A DNA stretch of 64,000 bases from Picochlorum sp. 'celeri' (lineage: Eukaryota; Chlorophyta; Trebouxiophyceae), in NCBI GenBank assembly GCA_010909725.1, contig JAACMV010000006.1, forward strand, positions 310,001 through 374,000. The letters are read 5' to 3'. Below the pieces are notes generated by a model that did not search any database, was not told the origin of the DNA, and worked only from the letters and a program-made list of their open reading frames with translations. The position numbers and the translations under genes were made by a program. Shown here one piece after another: positions 48,615 through 59,261 of the stretch (the first letter of the stretch is position 1; each line of letters begins with the position of its first letter).

Positions 48615-50567
48615 ATGGTACGAGCGACAAGGAGTCGCAGGGCTGCTTCAAAGAAGGCAGACAAGGACAAAGACAATGACAATCACTCTCCGGCGGAGAA
48701 ACCTGCAACTCGAAGGGGTAGGAGGTCGAACATTGAACAAACTGAGACCAAGGGGGGAGGGTCGAGAGGAAAGGGTAGGAATGCGTCACGGGCGGGTTCA
48801 AAAAAGGATTCTTCCTCTCAATCGACAAAGGTACAACCTCAGAGCAGTGGTAATGAGAAACTGACAATGGCGCAGAAGAAAAATAGGAAGAAAAAGCTTC
48901 GGAAGGCTGCGAAGAGGGTGGAAAGGGAGCAGGGTGGTACTTTGTTTTCTGGAGGGAGAGATGCTGGGGAGAGCATTCGCGATGACTTTGAGGTAGAATA
49001 TGTTGCTCCGCCTTCGGAGATGATTTTGGATACACTAAAGGTAAAAGATGAGAATGGAGTTGAGACAAAAGAAGATCCGGCTGTTTTGGAAGAGTTTGCA
49101 AAGATATTGCAGAGGTTTGGGAACCCTGGGAGCAGCAGTGCTCCTGAGGAGGAAAGAGCTCATCATGGATCGCGTTCTGGTGATGAGGGTCAAGGAAATG
49201 ATGCGGGACACCAAGATACCGAGGGTGAATTACGGGGGTCAAGGAAACAGAAAAGGGGGATGAAGAGGATGACTATTGGAGAGTTGAAGCAGGCCTGTTT
49301 GGTGCCCGAGATTGTGGAGGTATGGGATGTCACGGCGATGGACCCTCTGATGTTGGTGTATCTGAAGGCATATAGAAATACGGTTCCGGTTCCTCGGCAC
49401 TGGAGTCAAAAGCGAAAGTATCTTCAGGGGAAGAGGGGGTTGGAAAAGCCCCCCTTCAAACTACCTGCTTTTATTGCTGCGACTGGGATTGGCGAGATGA
49501 GACAGGCTTATTTAGAGAAGGCAGAAGAACAGAATATGAAATCAAGAGGTCGGGAACGAACTCAGCCTAAAATGGGCAAGCTGGATATTGATTATAGAGT
49601 ACTGTATGATGCATTCTTTAGGCATCAGCAAAAGCCCTTGCTGTCAAATCCTGGAGAGTTGTACTATGAAGGAAAGGAATTTGAAACAGCTCATTTGAAA
49701 AAGTTCAGGCCTGGGGTTCTGAGCGATTCATTATCAGAGGCTTTGGGAGTCCAAAGAGGAGCACCTCCTCCTTGGCTCGTTGCGATGCAGCGATATGGTC
49801 CACCACCCAGCTATACATCTCTTCGAATCCCGGGATTGAATGCCCCTATTCCTCCGAATGCACAATTTGGATATCATCCTGGAGGCTGGGGTAAGCCACC
49901 TGTGGATGAATTCGGCAATCCAATCTATGGAGATGTATTTGGGGAGCAGGTGGATGACGAGGAGGAGGAAGACATTCATGTGATCCATTGGGGAGAAGCA
50001 GACGAAGAGGAAGAAGAAGAAGAAATAGAAGAGGAGGAAGTATCTGAGAGTGATGACGATGCTGAAGAAGAAGAAGAGGAGGAGGAGGAGGAGGACAAGG
50101 CTCATGTAGAGGGTGATGAGGCAGAGGGAATGGCTGGCCACATCTCAGGACTGGAAACCCCTGCTGAAGTGCAAATACGAAAAGAAGACACGTCTGATCG
50201 CCAGCAGAAGCAGCTTTATCAAGTACTGGAGCAGAAAAAGGTCGACATGACCAGCACAGGAATCATGGGCTCTGATCATGTCTACAATGTCCCAAGTAAA
50301 AAAGGTCTCTCAGGTGTGGCAGCAAAAAGATTAGAAGCGCTACGACGAGGCATTCCAGAAGATTATGAAATTTCAATCGATCCTGCTGACTTGGAATCCC
50401 TTGATGACGCCTCCCTCAAGGAATTGTACGATGCCAAAGTAGCAGAGCATAAAGCATCCTCTGGTACACAGGATTTCTCGGATTTGGTCGCTGCAAGAGC
50501 TGCTTCTGACAAGAAACGAAAAGCCGGCGATGCTTCCGGTTCAAAAGATAAAAAATTCAAATTTTAG
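48615..50567 (+). CDS. SF3B2: Splicing factor 3B subunit 2 (SF3b145)
   Basis: U2 snRNP component that contacts the pre-mRNA near the branch site. Intronless, 650 residues. A basic Ser/Lys/Arg N-terminus (1-110) leads to the DUF382 core, with PEIVEVWDVTAMDPLMLVYL then RNTVPVPRHWSQKRKYLQGK, and FKLPAFIAATGIGEMRQAYL. The PSP domain follows: LYDAFFRHQQKP, HLKKFRPGVLSDSLSEALG, and the proline-rich PPPSYTSLRIPGLNAPIP. Acidic runs of glutamate lie near 455-500. The end is basic. It is shorter than human SF3B2 (895) because the N-terminal SAP/Pro-rich part is missing. An ATG at 48583 belongs to another frame. Confidence 0.95.
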   Translation: MVRATRSRRAASKKADKDKDNDNHSPAEKPATRRGRRSNIEQTETKGGGSRGKGRNASRAGSKKDSSSQSTKVQPQSSGNEKLTMAQKKNRKKKLRKAAKRVEREQGGTLFSGGRDAGESIRDDFEVEYVAPPSEMILDTLKVKDENGVETKEDPAVLEEFAKILQRFGNPGSSSAPEEERAHHGSRSGDEGQGNDAGHQDTEGELRGSRKQKRGMKRMTIGELKQACLVPEIVEVWDVTAMDPLMLVYLKAYRNTVPVPRHWSQKRKYLQGKRGLEKPPFKLPAFIAATGIGEMRQAYLEKAEEQNMKSRGRERTQPKMGKLDIDYRVLYDAFFRHQQKPLLSNPGELYYEGKEFETAHLKKFRPGVLSDSLSEALGVQRGAPPPWLVAMQRYGPPPSYTSLRIPGLNAPIPPNAQFGYHPGGWGKPPVDEFGNPIYGDVFGEQVDDEEEEDIHVIHWGEADEEEEEEEIEEEEVSESDDDAEEEEEEEEEEDKAHVEGDEAEGMAGHISGLETPAEVQIRKEDTSDRQQKQLYQVLEQKKVDMTSTGIMGSDHVYNVPSKKGLSGVAAKRLEALRRGIPEDYEISIDPADLESLDDASLKELYDAKVAEHKASSGTQDFSDLVAARAASDKKRKAGDASGSKDKKFKF

Positions 50568-50635
50568 CCACCGTACAGTGCCAATAGTAAGGAAAATAAC
50601 AAGTCAAGGTTGACAGATTCAACTCGGCTGGCACG

Positions 50636-51472
50636 ATGAGTGCGGTAATTGCCCTTTCGAGGGCATTCATCTACCAGCCGAAGAGGGTTTGGACCTCGTA
50701 TTTGCAAATACTAGAGAAAAAGCCAGTCCAGACGAAGATATCCACATCCATAGCGGCAGCTTTTCTGGGAGACACGATTGCTCAGAGGCTTAGCAAACGC
50801 AAAGAGGACGTTAAATGGAGGTACTGTGTGCTCATCGGTTTATTACATCGAAGTTGTAACTTATATGATACAGTGACTCGAGTGTGGGTGACACTCTTGG
50901 GTTTACCATGGGTTCTCAGGGCTGAGTTCTTAGTTGACCCAGAATTTTTATGTGTGTGCAGGCCTGATTGGGGGAGAACCGCTCGCCTCTGTGCTTTCAA
51001 TGGGGCTATGGGGTTGTTTGGGCACTACTACTATGCGATACTAGATAAAACCGTGGTGATTGGGACAGCCAAGAGTGCCGTAACTGTCCTGGCCAAGGTT
51101 GGCATTGACCAATTTATCTTTGCACCAGTTTGTACCATGCTATTTTATCTGTTCAAAGTGTCGACGGAAGGACGGCCATCGGAGTTTATTGGAGAGATGC
51201 AGGCAAAGTATGTACCAACTCTTGTTGCTGGATGGAAGCTGTGGCCTGCAGCGCATGTTGTAAATTTCCTGTTCATCCCCAACCAGCACAGGATTCTGTA
51301 TACAAATATAATATCTGTTGCTGGAACGTATATTTTATCCATGGCGGCAAGCGGGGATCATACGGCACAGAAAAAAGATTCAAAGAAGAAGACAAAGAAA
51401 TCTGAACGCATCCTTGAGGCAGATGGTCCAAATGAAGTACTTTTCGACGGTGTTACGGTCAAAATTGATTGA
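50636..51472 (+). CDS. Mpv17/PMP22 family membrane protein
   Basis: Small four-helix organellar membrane protein; relatives are a mitochondrial inner-membrane channel (Mpv17/Sym1) or peroxisomal PMP22. Exons 50636-50820 and 50962-51472 give 231 residues. The family begins W-x-x-Y-L-x-x-L-x-x-x-P here as WTSYLQILEKKPVQTKISTS, then GDTIAQRL, DWGRTARLCAFNGAMGLFGHYYY after the intron, and VGIDQFIFAPVCTMLFYLF. The C-terminal signature W-x-x-W-P-x-x-x-x-x-N-F is GWKLWPAAHVVNFLFIP. A hydrophilic ~45-residue lysine-rich tail is an extra. Organelle undetermined. Convergent with the minus-strand gene ending at 51552 (79 bp apart). Confidence 0.88.
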   Translation: MSAVIALSRAFIYQPKRVWTSYLQILEKKPVQTKISTSIAAAFLGDTIAQRLSKRKEDVKWRYCVLIGLLHRSCNLYDTVTRVWVTLLGLPWVLRAEFLVDPEFLCVCRPDWGRTARLCAFNGAMGLFGHYYYAILDKTVVIGTAKSAVTVLAKVGIDQFIFAPVCTMLFYLFKVSTEGRPSEFIGEMQAKYVPTLVAGWKLWPAAHVVNFLFIPNQHRILYTNIISVAGTYILSMAASGDHTAQKKDSKKKTKKSERILEADGPNEVLFDGVTVKID

Positions 51473-51551
51473 TGTATATTATGATTTTGATGGTCACAGG
51501 GTAATAATAAATATATGTATCATTCTTATTGGGTAAATAGGGTCTGGACTG

Positions 51552-53592
51552 CTACTGCGGTAAATCGTCAGCATTGAACTCGGCAAATATTGCGTCAAAA
51601 TCCTCTGGCGACAAATTTATATCCTGTAGGTCTGTCAATACAGGCTCGTTGGTCCTGTTTTTATGAGGTTCTCCCGATGCATCCTCAGTTGCATTCTTGG
51701 GGCATTCTGCTTGGGTTATTTTTGCATCAGGTTGTGGACTTGTCACTTTTCGATCCACATCTGCTGGTTTGTGTAAAAGTGTTGCATTGCTGTCTCCTGT
51801 ATATACAGGGTTTATATTTCGCTTAACCTGTACAGGCTGAGCTCCATGATCACTCTGTGCGGGTGCGAATTTGTGAACTGGCCGGTACATGGCACCTGGT
51901 CCGTGTGGGGGCATCCTCACTGGGTACTGCGGTTGCTGCACATGCGATGTCATCTGCACTGGCAGATAAGGATCTTGCATCCTACTCAAGTGATACGGTT
52001 CCTGCATCATTGGTACCCTGGGGCCATATGGGTGAGGCACCACCCTCTGACAAGTGGCATTCTGCAACCCTGGATGCCAAGGTCCGGGCATAGCTTGTTG
52101 AATCTGTGGAGGCGGCACGAATCCCTGGGGTGGTCCAAAATGTTGAGGATATCTACCATGAGGAGCCGAGCACTCGTGTCCAAACTCTGAGGATGTGCTG
52201 TACCTGTAGGCACCCTCATGACTAACGTCCTGATATGATCTATTTCTAGGTCCCATTCTTTGCCTTTCATGATCACGGTCAAGCTGGCTATGCCTTCCTT
52301 CGCGATAGTAATCAGCACATGGAATGTGGGCAGAAGAGGATTTACCAGAAGAGCGGTTTGATCCCAGCCTTCTATCCATTCCATGCATGCTCTCAGCCAG
52401 ATAGCCCTTGCTGTATGGCATATACTCTGGCAAGACATTTTCACCCGACTCGTTCATTCTCACTTCTTCTTCAAGTACCCGTTGGTTTCCATGCATTGGA
52501 TTCACAGGGGTGCACAGCGACAGTTGGTCATCCTCTACATCAGCACCATGAACACCTCTTCCTTCCTTCTTACCACTCGTGATGCTCTGTGACCGATGCT
52601 GTGCACGGCCAGCAGCATCAGCAAGTTTGTCATCTATGGCACCCATGTGCTTCCTTGGCTCAAGCGATTGGGCTTCTGGCTCGCTACTATGCCTAGATAA
52701 GTACCCTTTGTTGTCATAAGCTTGCGCCGTGTCATCCCTGAACACCTTGGTTTTCCTCAATGACTCGTCATCGTCAGAGTTCTTCTTGACAACATTGGAA
52801 CCATGGACCTGCGCCTGCAATACCATCAGCTACGTCAACCAAGCACAGCAACAACAACAAAACTAGTTGTGACAAGAAACTACTCCATACCTTGATTCTC
52901 TCAATCTCTTCAGCCAGAAGTTTTTGCTGCTTGATCAAGAAATTTAAATGCAAAAACGCACTTGAACGATTAGAATCATCATCCAAAGCAGGAGGCTGGG
53001 ATTTTCCACCCGAGTTTGCCTTTTCCAGGAAAGGAGACTTTTTCGGCGAGCCGGCCGCATCGGGAACGAAAGACTGCAAAAGCACCAGAGATCAATTAGA
53101 TACCTATTATCAACCATACTTTGAAATATTGTGTATCCAGAGGCGCAAGCTCGAAGAAACCAATCCATGGAGTTGTTGTGAATCAACACTCCCTCCCTCC
53201 GCATATCCTCAATTCTTTACAAAGATATCATCTTTACGCACTCTATATTTTTTATTTGCATTATCATCGTTTTCAGCGCCGATATCTACTGCCGAGTCTC
53301 GGCTTCGTTTTAGTCCAAGGGGACTAACGTCCTCGAGGATCTCAAGTTCTTCTTCCATACAGCGAGCTACTTTACAGCATACATTATTATCTTTCCTCAA
53401 ATTCTTCAATTTTATATGGATCTGACGATCATAGCAGCCGTACTCGTCTGGTTCTGCTTGGAGCAGCATGTACGTCCCCCTGTTCAGAGAATGGGGCAGG
53501 TTCCTATCCACGAGGCAGCTGAGGAAGGGGACGCGGAGTGCCTGACAGCAGCTGCAGCTGTTGCTGGAGGGGCACTTCTTGCTCATCGAGCT
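51552..53592 (-). CDS. Unknown, mostly disordered protein overlapping the upstream gene
   Basis: Exons approximately 53592-53242, 53073-52891 and 52814-51552 stay in frame and give ~598 residues. The first 30 residues are Cys/Ser-rich (MSKKCPSSNSCSCCQ). A helical segment (AFLHLNFLIKQQKLLAEEIERIK) spans the second intron. The rest is disordered: Ser/Asp/Arg-rich, then His/Tyr/Met/Pro-rich (repeats such as PPQGFVPPPQIQQ), and the end is acidic-hydrophobic, LSPEDFDAIFAEFNADDLPQ, resembling a transactivation or partner-binding motif. No family recognised. The donor of exon 1 could be at 53241 (GTGCGT, used here) or 53220. The ATG overlaps the preceding gene's TGA as ATGA; an upstream in-frame ATG at 53610 follows directly after an in-frame TAG. 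The 5' part is the least certain. Confidence 0.5.
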
Positions 53593-56077
53593 CGTTCCTG
53601 CTGATCCCATCTATCCATCAGTTTGGTCAGCACGCTGGACGAATTCGATACTTTCGCTGTGACAGCCGTGTCCCCTGATGTGAGCATTTTCATGGACACA
53701 ATGGACATGTGGAAAGCTGTGCTCTGCAGTTTGCTGGCGGGTGGAGCATGAGACAGTCGCTCTGCAATCAATCCGGGGGATTGAAGCTTCCACGATAGTA
53801 TTTTACCATGTTGAGAGTAGTTTACTGAATCCCAAATCCTAAGAAACTGTTTAGGAGGCAGAATAGGCCATGCAGTTTCGTCACTTGTCTCAGCCTGAAC
53901 GTCCTGAGATGGGTGTACATTCTCCAGAGTCAAGGATGACACTTGCATCAGCTCGAGCAATGTGCCGAGCTCATTGTTCTCTTTGGCAATTGTCTTATTC
54001 TTTGTTATATTCCTTAATGTCTGTTTCTCTGGCAGAAACCCTTTGATTCCATCAAGGTGAGGTATGGTGCACTCAAGATCATGAGCAGCTTGCTTGTCAT
54101 CAGTGCTCTGCTTTTGATGCAAGAGGTATCGTTGCAATATGCTCCAGGCTTCACACGCAGAGATTGGGAACCCTGGTGAGCTTTCTAATAGCTGTTTGAG
54201 AAAGCTTGCTACACGCTCTTTTGGGATTCCCATAACATGCGTATCCGAGAAGCCTTCATGTCCTGCATGATAAGCTAGTTGAGATGCACAGAAAAGAGAC
54301 CCATGCATTGGCGCGTCCAGTCTATTATCTGCACAAAATAGGAAAAATATTAAATACTCAACTGAAAACGCCATCACTGATCATGCAGGCATTTTGACGT
54401 ACCACGAGACGCTGCATATGTATGTGATTCAATAGATACACGGGATTCGTCTGCCTTTCTCTTTGTTGACATGGGTGGAGAAGTGCCTGATATTGGTACA
54501 AGTGCAGCCAATTGCTGCCGTTCTGCTGTTGCTTCAGATGATACTCTATGCACTTTCTGCGACACCAAGGTTTGTACTACTATATTTCCTTTTGAAGTTA
54601 GTCTGTATACAAGCGGAGTCTGAGTTGGCCTGCCATGTTCCCATGTGCGATCAGTAATGGAAATGCCAAGGTCTCTATCACTTCCAGACTCTGTATTTCC
54701 CAATAGCCTGTACACTCTATCTTGTCCCTGAGTATCGGAGTCTGCATGAAATATATCATATTCTTCATCCCAAAAAGATTGTAGCATTGCTGTCTCTGGA
54801 TAGGACATCGTATCATAGGCTACCTGAGGTGGTTCAATAAGATCCACACTGTCAACATCAGTAGGCTCAAATTGAAAAGAAAAAGTACTATCGCAGGCCG
54901 ATATTGGCTCTCTTGAATCGTGTTGAACAAAATGACCATTGTGATATGCAATTCTTGCTGTATCCTTTGCAGTATTCCAGTGCAAGAGAATTCCTCTTCC
55001 CTGGAATGAGCTTGTTGCAACCAGAAAATCTCTACCACCCTCACATGAGAAATGTAGTCCATCAGGGCTTGCTGTGCAGAAATCAATCATTGATCTATCC
55101 TGTGTAGAAGATGAATTCATGTAATGTTCCCATGATGCCATCGGCCGAATGGCTTTCCTCATGTCAAATAAGTGAACATGTGTGGCAGTGGATGCTGCAA
55201 AACTGTATTCGTTAGTGCACACTTGCCTCTTCGAGACCGCAAATGCCGTGATAAAGTTTCCCTGGGAAAATCTATACAACCTCTCTGCCGTCGACAGCTT
55301 TTCTCGGAAATCAACTCTGATGAGAGCATGATGCATTGCTGTCAGTGCCAAGGATGGATGCAACGCAGAGCACTCGCATCGAACGACCCCCAAACTATGC
55401 ATATCAGCATCATATGTTGACGCCCCAACCTGTAGCACCGTGAGCGAATGGTCATGATCACAATCACATTCATGTACATCACCAGATGCAGTAACAACAA
55501 CTCCATTCCTTGACATGTACTGGTTCCATGAATAATCTTCCAGCCTATTGGTTCTACACGTAAATCCAGGTCCCAATTGATTCAATGCAAATGGCTGGGA
55601 ATGCCCATCCCCATCATAAAGCCTTAAAAAATCAACAGAATCTGCACTCTTCACTGCGAAAATGGGCCTACTCGTCTCTGATCCTTGCAGCCCATCATCC
55701 ACGTTACAGAAAACCCCTTCTATAGCTCTATGATGCTGTTTCACAACACATGAGGCCCCTTCGCCACCACCTTTGCCAAGGCGAGTGAGCCTCACCCGTC
55801 TCCTATCTGTCCCAGCAGCAGAGACACAATACTGCCTCCCTTCCCAGGAAACCGCACTCAAAAGGCGGTTTGAGTAGGAGTATGTATCCTTCTGATCTCC
55901 ATATATCGCCTCCAGTAATACAGTCTGTGGGATGTACGAATCCGGCAAAAATTTCCCGTATGCCACAGCCTGCTGAACTGAAGTGGCCAAGGCAACCCGG
56001 CGACGCCCAACGCTCCCACTCTCCCCAGACACTTCATAGACGTCCATAAAACTATCCAAACCTTGATTGGTGTCCAT
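53583..56077 (-). CDS. TAF1C-like (RNA polymerase I SL1 subunit) candidate
   Basis: Exons 56077-54403 and 54328-53583 give 806 residues. The N-terminal two-thirds look like a degenerate beta-propeller: repeated hydrophobic strands ending in short loops, with AASTATHVHLFDMRKAIRP followed by MASWEHYM near 310, which recalls the CTS...LFDxR..P.l.W.H block of TAF1C/Rrn6 proteins of the Pol I promoter factor. A helical C-terminus includes VASFLKQLLE. There are no enzymatic motifs. The identification rests on that one block and overall shape, so it could be another WD-like scaffold. A 52-nt 5' UTR intron (56129-56078) probably lies immediately before the ATG. Its stop TGA overlaps the next gene's ATG. 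Confidence 0.4.
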
Positions 56078-56390
56078 CTGAGGGATCACACAGCGTCATA
56101 TGACTCGGGCAAGTTTGGTATTGACTCACCCAGTTGCATGAAACGTGTCATTTGAATTCTTCCCGCTCGTATCAAATCATTGCGGACCGATCCTTCGAAT
56201 TGAATCATTAATTCATGCTTGCATCTCCAATATAATGGCTAATTCATGTGTGAGATGCGTATCCATCTGGCTAAAAATGGATTCCGCTGGTGATCCAAAT
56301 CGGATTTGGATCACATGTGCCCATCGATCTGCATCTAAAACAACGATCAACCCCCGTATATGACTGCATTGTATTTATTATTCTCAGATC
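56078..56390. other. Divergent promoter region with a 5' UTR intron of the TAF1C-like gene
   Basis: On the minus strand GTGAGT at 56129 and CAG at 56080-56078 frame a probable 52-nt intron ending exactly at the ATG. The rest shows no gene. Confidence 0.45.
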
Positions 56391-57346
56391 ATGGGATATT
56401 CCGACCCTCCTTGGGTGTTTACTGGGGATGCTCTGTATCAACTATCTCTAGTTCGGGTGGAAGAGGTGCGTCTCCGTTGATAGTGGGCAGCTCACACACT
56501 GATGATGCTTGATTCTAGAAGAAAACTGTCTTGTCTATGTAGGCTAGAAAGTATGTACCCCCAAACATCCCACTGGTCAACTTTCTGGGATACACCCTGG
56601 GAGGTTTCTATTTAGCTCGGTATTCTGATTCCCCTGCTGGGTCTTTTGATGAGCTTGTTGCTCTGGCTGGTTTGGCTTGGAACTTTCCTACGTCATGTGC
56701 ATGGGCTGCGAGGGTGTATGTGAACAATGCAGAGGCTCGGAATCATGGAATAGGAGTGGTTGGGCTGCCATCACGGTTGGCGAGTTTCAAGGCAGTGCGC
56801 AAACCATCATGTTGCAAGGGGAAAATGCAGAAACCGTCGAAAAGTAGTAGTAGCATAGATTCAGGTTCAGACTGGTGGTCGTCAGCTGGTGGGAGACGCG
56901 ATACGAAGAATCAAGGAGGGGCAGAGTGGGTTGAAATTCGAAACAGAGAAGCACGAGGCATTCCCATTCTGCAGCGAATAACATCTGGCCTGAAACGGGT
57001 ATGCGGAATACAAAGCAATGCATATATTACAAAAGGGCTCAAAGAGCCCGTGTGTGCAATCCAGATCCCGAGATTACAACCTCAATGGGGACCAGTGATC
57101 CAACTCAGTCTACCAAGTTACAGTGGAGGGACACCAGCCTGCCCAGACTTGCTAAAGTATTCTTTGCGGATGTTGACAAAAATAAGATTCATTAAACCAC
57201 TTCACATTCATATGGAGGATGAAAAGAGTGGGTCAAATTCAATGGAGGCCTTGGGCACAGTGTTGGGAGGCAAGCCACTTCTGTGCATGTCATTTGAAAA
57301 GATGAACATTCAGGTGGAGGCTCCAGAGTACCTTGAAATCAAGTAG
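56391..57346 (+). CDS. NXD1: NEOXANTHIN-DEFICIENT 1 (NXD1) homologue
   Basis: In land plants NXD1 is needed for neoxanthin accumulation but is not the synthase itself; the fold is acetoacetate decarboxylase-like. Exons 56391-56465 and 56543-57346 give 292 residues. Residues 1-100 match closely: PPWVFTGDALYQLSLVRVEE, ARKYVPPNIPLVNFLGYTLG, DSPAGSFDELVALAGLAWN, PTSCAWAARVYVNNAEARNHG and VGLPSRLASF. The C-terminal half keeps WGPVIQLSLPSYSGGTP, LLKYSLRML and MNIQVEAPEYL. A ~60-residue Ser/Lys insertion after residue 110 is less conserved. No transit peptide is evident, as in plant NXD1. The protein supports assignment to the green lineage. Confidence 0.88.
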
Positions 57347-57751
57347 TGTATAATAATAATACTCACAATATTTCATGAAAGATCACATAGTTCCAGCGTT
57401 TAGAGAGCTACGGCTCAGCTAATATATATGCATGGGCTTTATATCGATATAGAATGCGCTGCCTCAGAAGAAACAAGAGCAGTTCTTCTCCACAGGGCCG
57501 ACACCCCCCACCGAGTCGTCTCCATAGACATTTCTTTACACGTAGAGCAATCATCTCTTCTATCAGAACAAGACCATTCACAACCTCTGTAACTGCTGTA
57601 CCTTTGTTGCCACTCAATTGAGTGAGTGCCACGTCAGCACTGGATCAGTCCATGTGGAGAGTGATCATACTTTGTGTCTGCTCCATCCCACCGCCCTTCA
57701 ATACTAATTATTATTACAATATAGTTATACCTAGAGATTATTACAGATATA
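57347..57751. other. Intergenic, NXD1 to the small RNA-binding-motif gene
   Basis: Includes AATAAT repeats right after the NXD1 stop (about 57350). The rest is promoter/5' leader; no gene seen. Confidence 0.4.
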
Positions 57752-58082
57752 ATGGCAACAGGTGCGTCATTAGAAGTCGGTTTCGGAACATTCGTCTTTC
57801 TTCATGGTCATCATGATGACCATGCTTTCCATCTCACCAAAAAAGCGACGGATACAAACACTATTTGAATTCTGCTACTACACATTATCAAATACTACTG
57901 CAGGATCTCACGGTAAAGGAGATCACAAGGAAAGCCCAAAATCCAAAGGGGCACGTGAACATGATCATCATCTGTCTCGGAGTGGCAGAAACGATGCTGT
58001 AAAGAAGGGAGGAACTGGTAAAGGAAATTGGGGGAGTCCCCAGGAGGAAATCAAGGAAGCCATGATGGAATCACACAAGTAA
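57752..58082 (+). CDS. Small protein with PDCD4/HABP4-type KKGG-GKG-WG motif
   Basis: Exons 57752-57761 (10 nt) and 57904-58082 give only 62 residues, too short for an ordinary ORF search. After a polar Gly/His/Lys segment it reads LSRSGRNDAVKKGGTGKGNWGSP, then a charged helix EEIKEAMMESHK. The pattern RSG...KKGGxGGKGxWG occurs in animal PDCD4, plant MRF and the HABP4/SERBP1 family, proteins that bind mRNA, eIF4A or inactive ribosomes. Here the motif stands alone. It may be a minimal ribosome- or RNA-binding peptide. TGTAA lies 53 bases after the stop. The first-exon splice (GTGCGT) is inferred and needs transcript support. Confidence 0.6.
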
Positions 58083-58208
58083 TTACATTACTGTTTCCTG
58101 CTTAGTAAGGAAATGAGTGTGACACACTTGTCTTTGTAATGATAACTGAATACCAGAATGGATTCTCCTGATATGTATGTATGTATATTTACGAGTAAAA
58201 AAAGAAGT

Positions 58209-59261
58209 TTATTCAACGACAAGGAATTCATCGAATCCATGATTGGCAAAAGAGGCTACAACTCTGGAGAACCTCTGAGGCTGCTCAATATACAGCCAAT
58301 GGTTCTCCTCTTCAAAATAGAGTGTTCTGCAATGTGGCAACAGTTTGGACACCTCCTCACAGCCCCAGTATGGAAAGACTGCAGATTTTTTACCAATCAC
58401 ATTCAAGCAAGGGATGGGTATGGTTGGTAAGAGTGGTCTCCAATCAAGTGCTGTATGGTCTGCCATGAGTGCAGCCAAGGCTGCTGGATTTGCCCGCAGG
58501 GTTTCTTGCTCCAAGACTTTCAAGACATCCACAGGGACGTTAGAACTACTACAAAATAAAGCATTATCCCGAGCAAATCCCTCAAAATCTTCCAACAGCC
58601 TGCATTGTAGCCTTGTCAATGAGGCAATATCATAGCACCCTGTGGAACCAGACTTCCAGTCTATGGCAATATTCTGAAGAGGAGCCTGATCCACAAATAT
58701 CGCCCTTTGTATTCTCCCATCCGACCCAAATAGTTCAAAATAGCTCCAGATGATGGATGCCCCCATGGATGCCCCAACCACTGTCACATTCTTCAGCTGG
58801 AGTGACACAAGCACATCACGCAGATCAGATGCCAGTCGGGCCACATGAAAGCCATGAGATGGCTTATCCGAATCCCCGTGATGCCTCAGATCGAATGTCA
58901 CCACCTTGCAGCTCCGTGCAATCAACCGCACATTCAGATCCCAATAATGCCTTGACCCACTCCATCCATGAATCAACACAACCACAGGTTTCTCTCTGTT
59001 ATTCCCAGTAACGCTCCCAAAATGTTCATAAAATATCTCTATACCATCATTTGTTCGTATCTTCCCATACGGAGCCTTGTTAAAGGGGTGATTGGCGTCC
59101 ATCAATGGATTCATGGCCTGAGGGGACTGCTGTGCAATCTCACCCGCACCGCCCTGATCATATCTCTCATCCCCTGTATGAGGTCTATTATCACTAGTAT
59201 CTATTATTTCTTGGCTCCGATGACTATCCCGTCGAGAGACGAGAGAGGAAATGGCGTTCAT
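58209..59261 (-). CDS. Alpha/beta-hydrolase fold protein
   Basis: Intronless, 350 residues. Residues 1-65 are polar and have no clear targeting signal. The fold starts near 66 with GKIRTNDGIEIFYEHFG. Motifs: oxyanion loop HGWSGSRHYW at 98-107, nucleophile elbow GASMG with Ser165, and the C-terminal histidine in EENHWLYIEQPQRF near 325, all consistent with an active serine hydrolase. DLRHHGDSDKP near 125 is typical of epoxide hydrolase/haloperoxidase-like esterases, where the strand-5 nucleophile would be Asp in true epoxide hydrolases, so esterase or thioesterase-like activity is more probable. Substrate unknown. Confidence 0.85.
   Translation of the reverse strand: MNAISSLVSRRDSHRSQEIIDTSDNRPHTGDERYDQGGAGEIAQQSPQAMNPLMDANHPFNKAPYGKIRTNDGIEIFYEHFGSVTGNNREKPVVVLIHGWSGSRHYWDLNVRLIARSCKVVTFDLRHHGDSDKPSHGFHVARLASDLRDVLVSLQLKNVTVVGASMGASIIWSYFELFGSDGRIQRAIFVDQAPLQNIAIDWKSGSTGCYDIASLTRLQCRLLEDFEGFARDNALFCSSSNVPVDVLKVLEQETLRANPAALAALMADHTALDWRPLLPTIPIPCLNVIGKKSAVFPYWGCEEVSKLLPHCRTLYFEEENHWLYIEQPQRFSRVVASFANHGFDEFLVVE

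Noticed and set aside
48361..49242. 293-codon minus-strand open frame overlapping the start of SF3B2
   Set aside because: Antisense of a clearly conserved splicing-factor gene; composition (Pro/Ser/His-rich) mirrors the opposite strand and no motif is present.
49734..50141. Leucine/phenylalanine-rich minus-strand frame resembling a membrane protein
   Set aside because: It is the complement of the SF3B2 glutamate runs (GAG/GAA giving CTC/TTC), a known artefact.
52892..53425. 177-codon plus-strand frame in the unknown minus-strand gene
   Set aside because: Mirrors exon 2 and part of exon 1 of the minus-strand model, which joins in frame with good splice sites. It is a weaker candidate, but since that gene is itself uncertain it deserves a transcript check.
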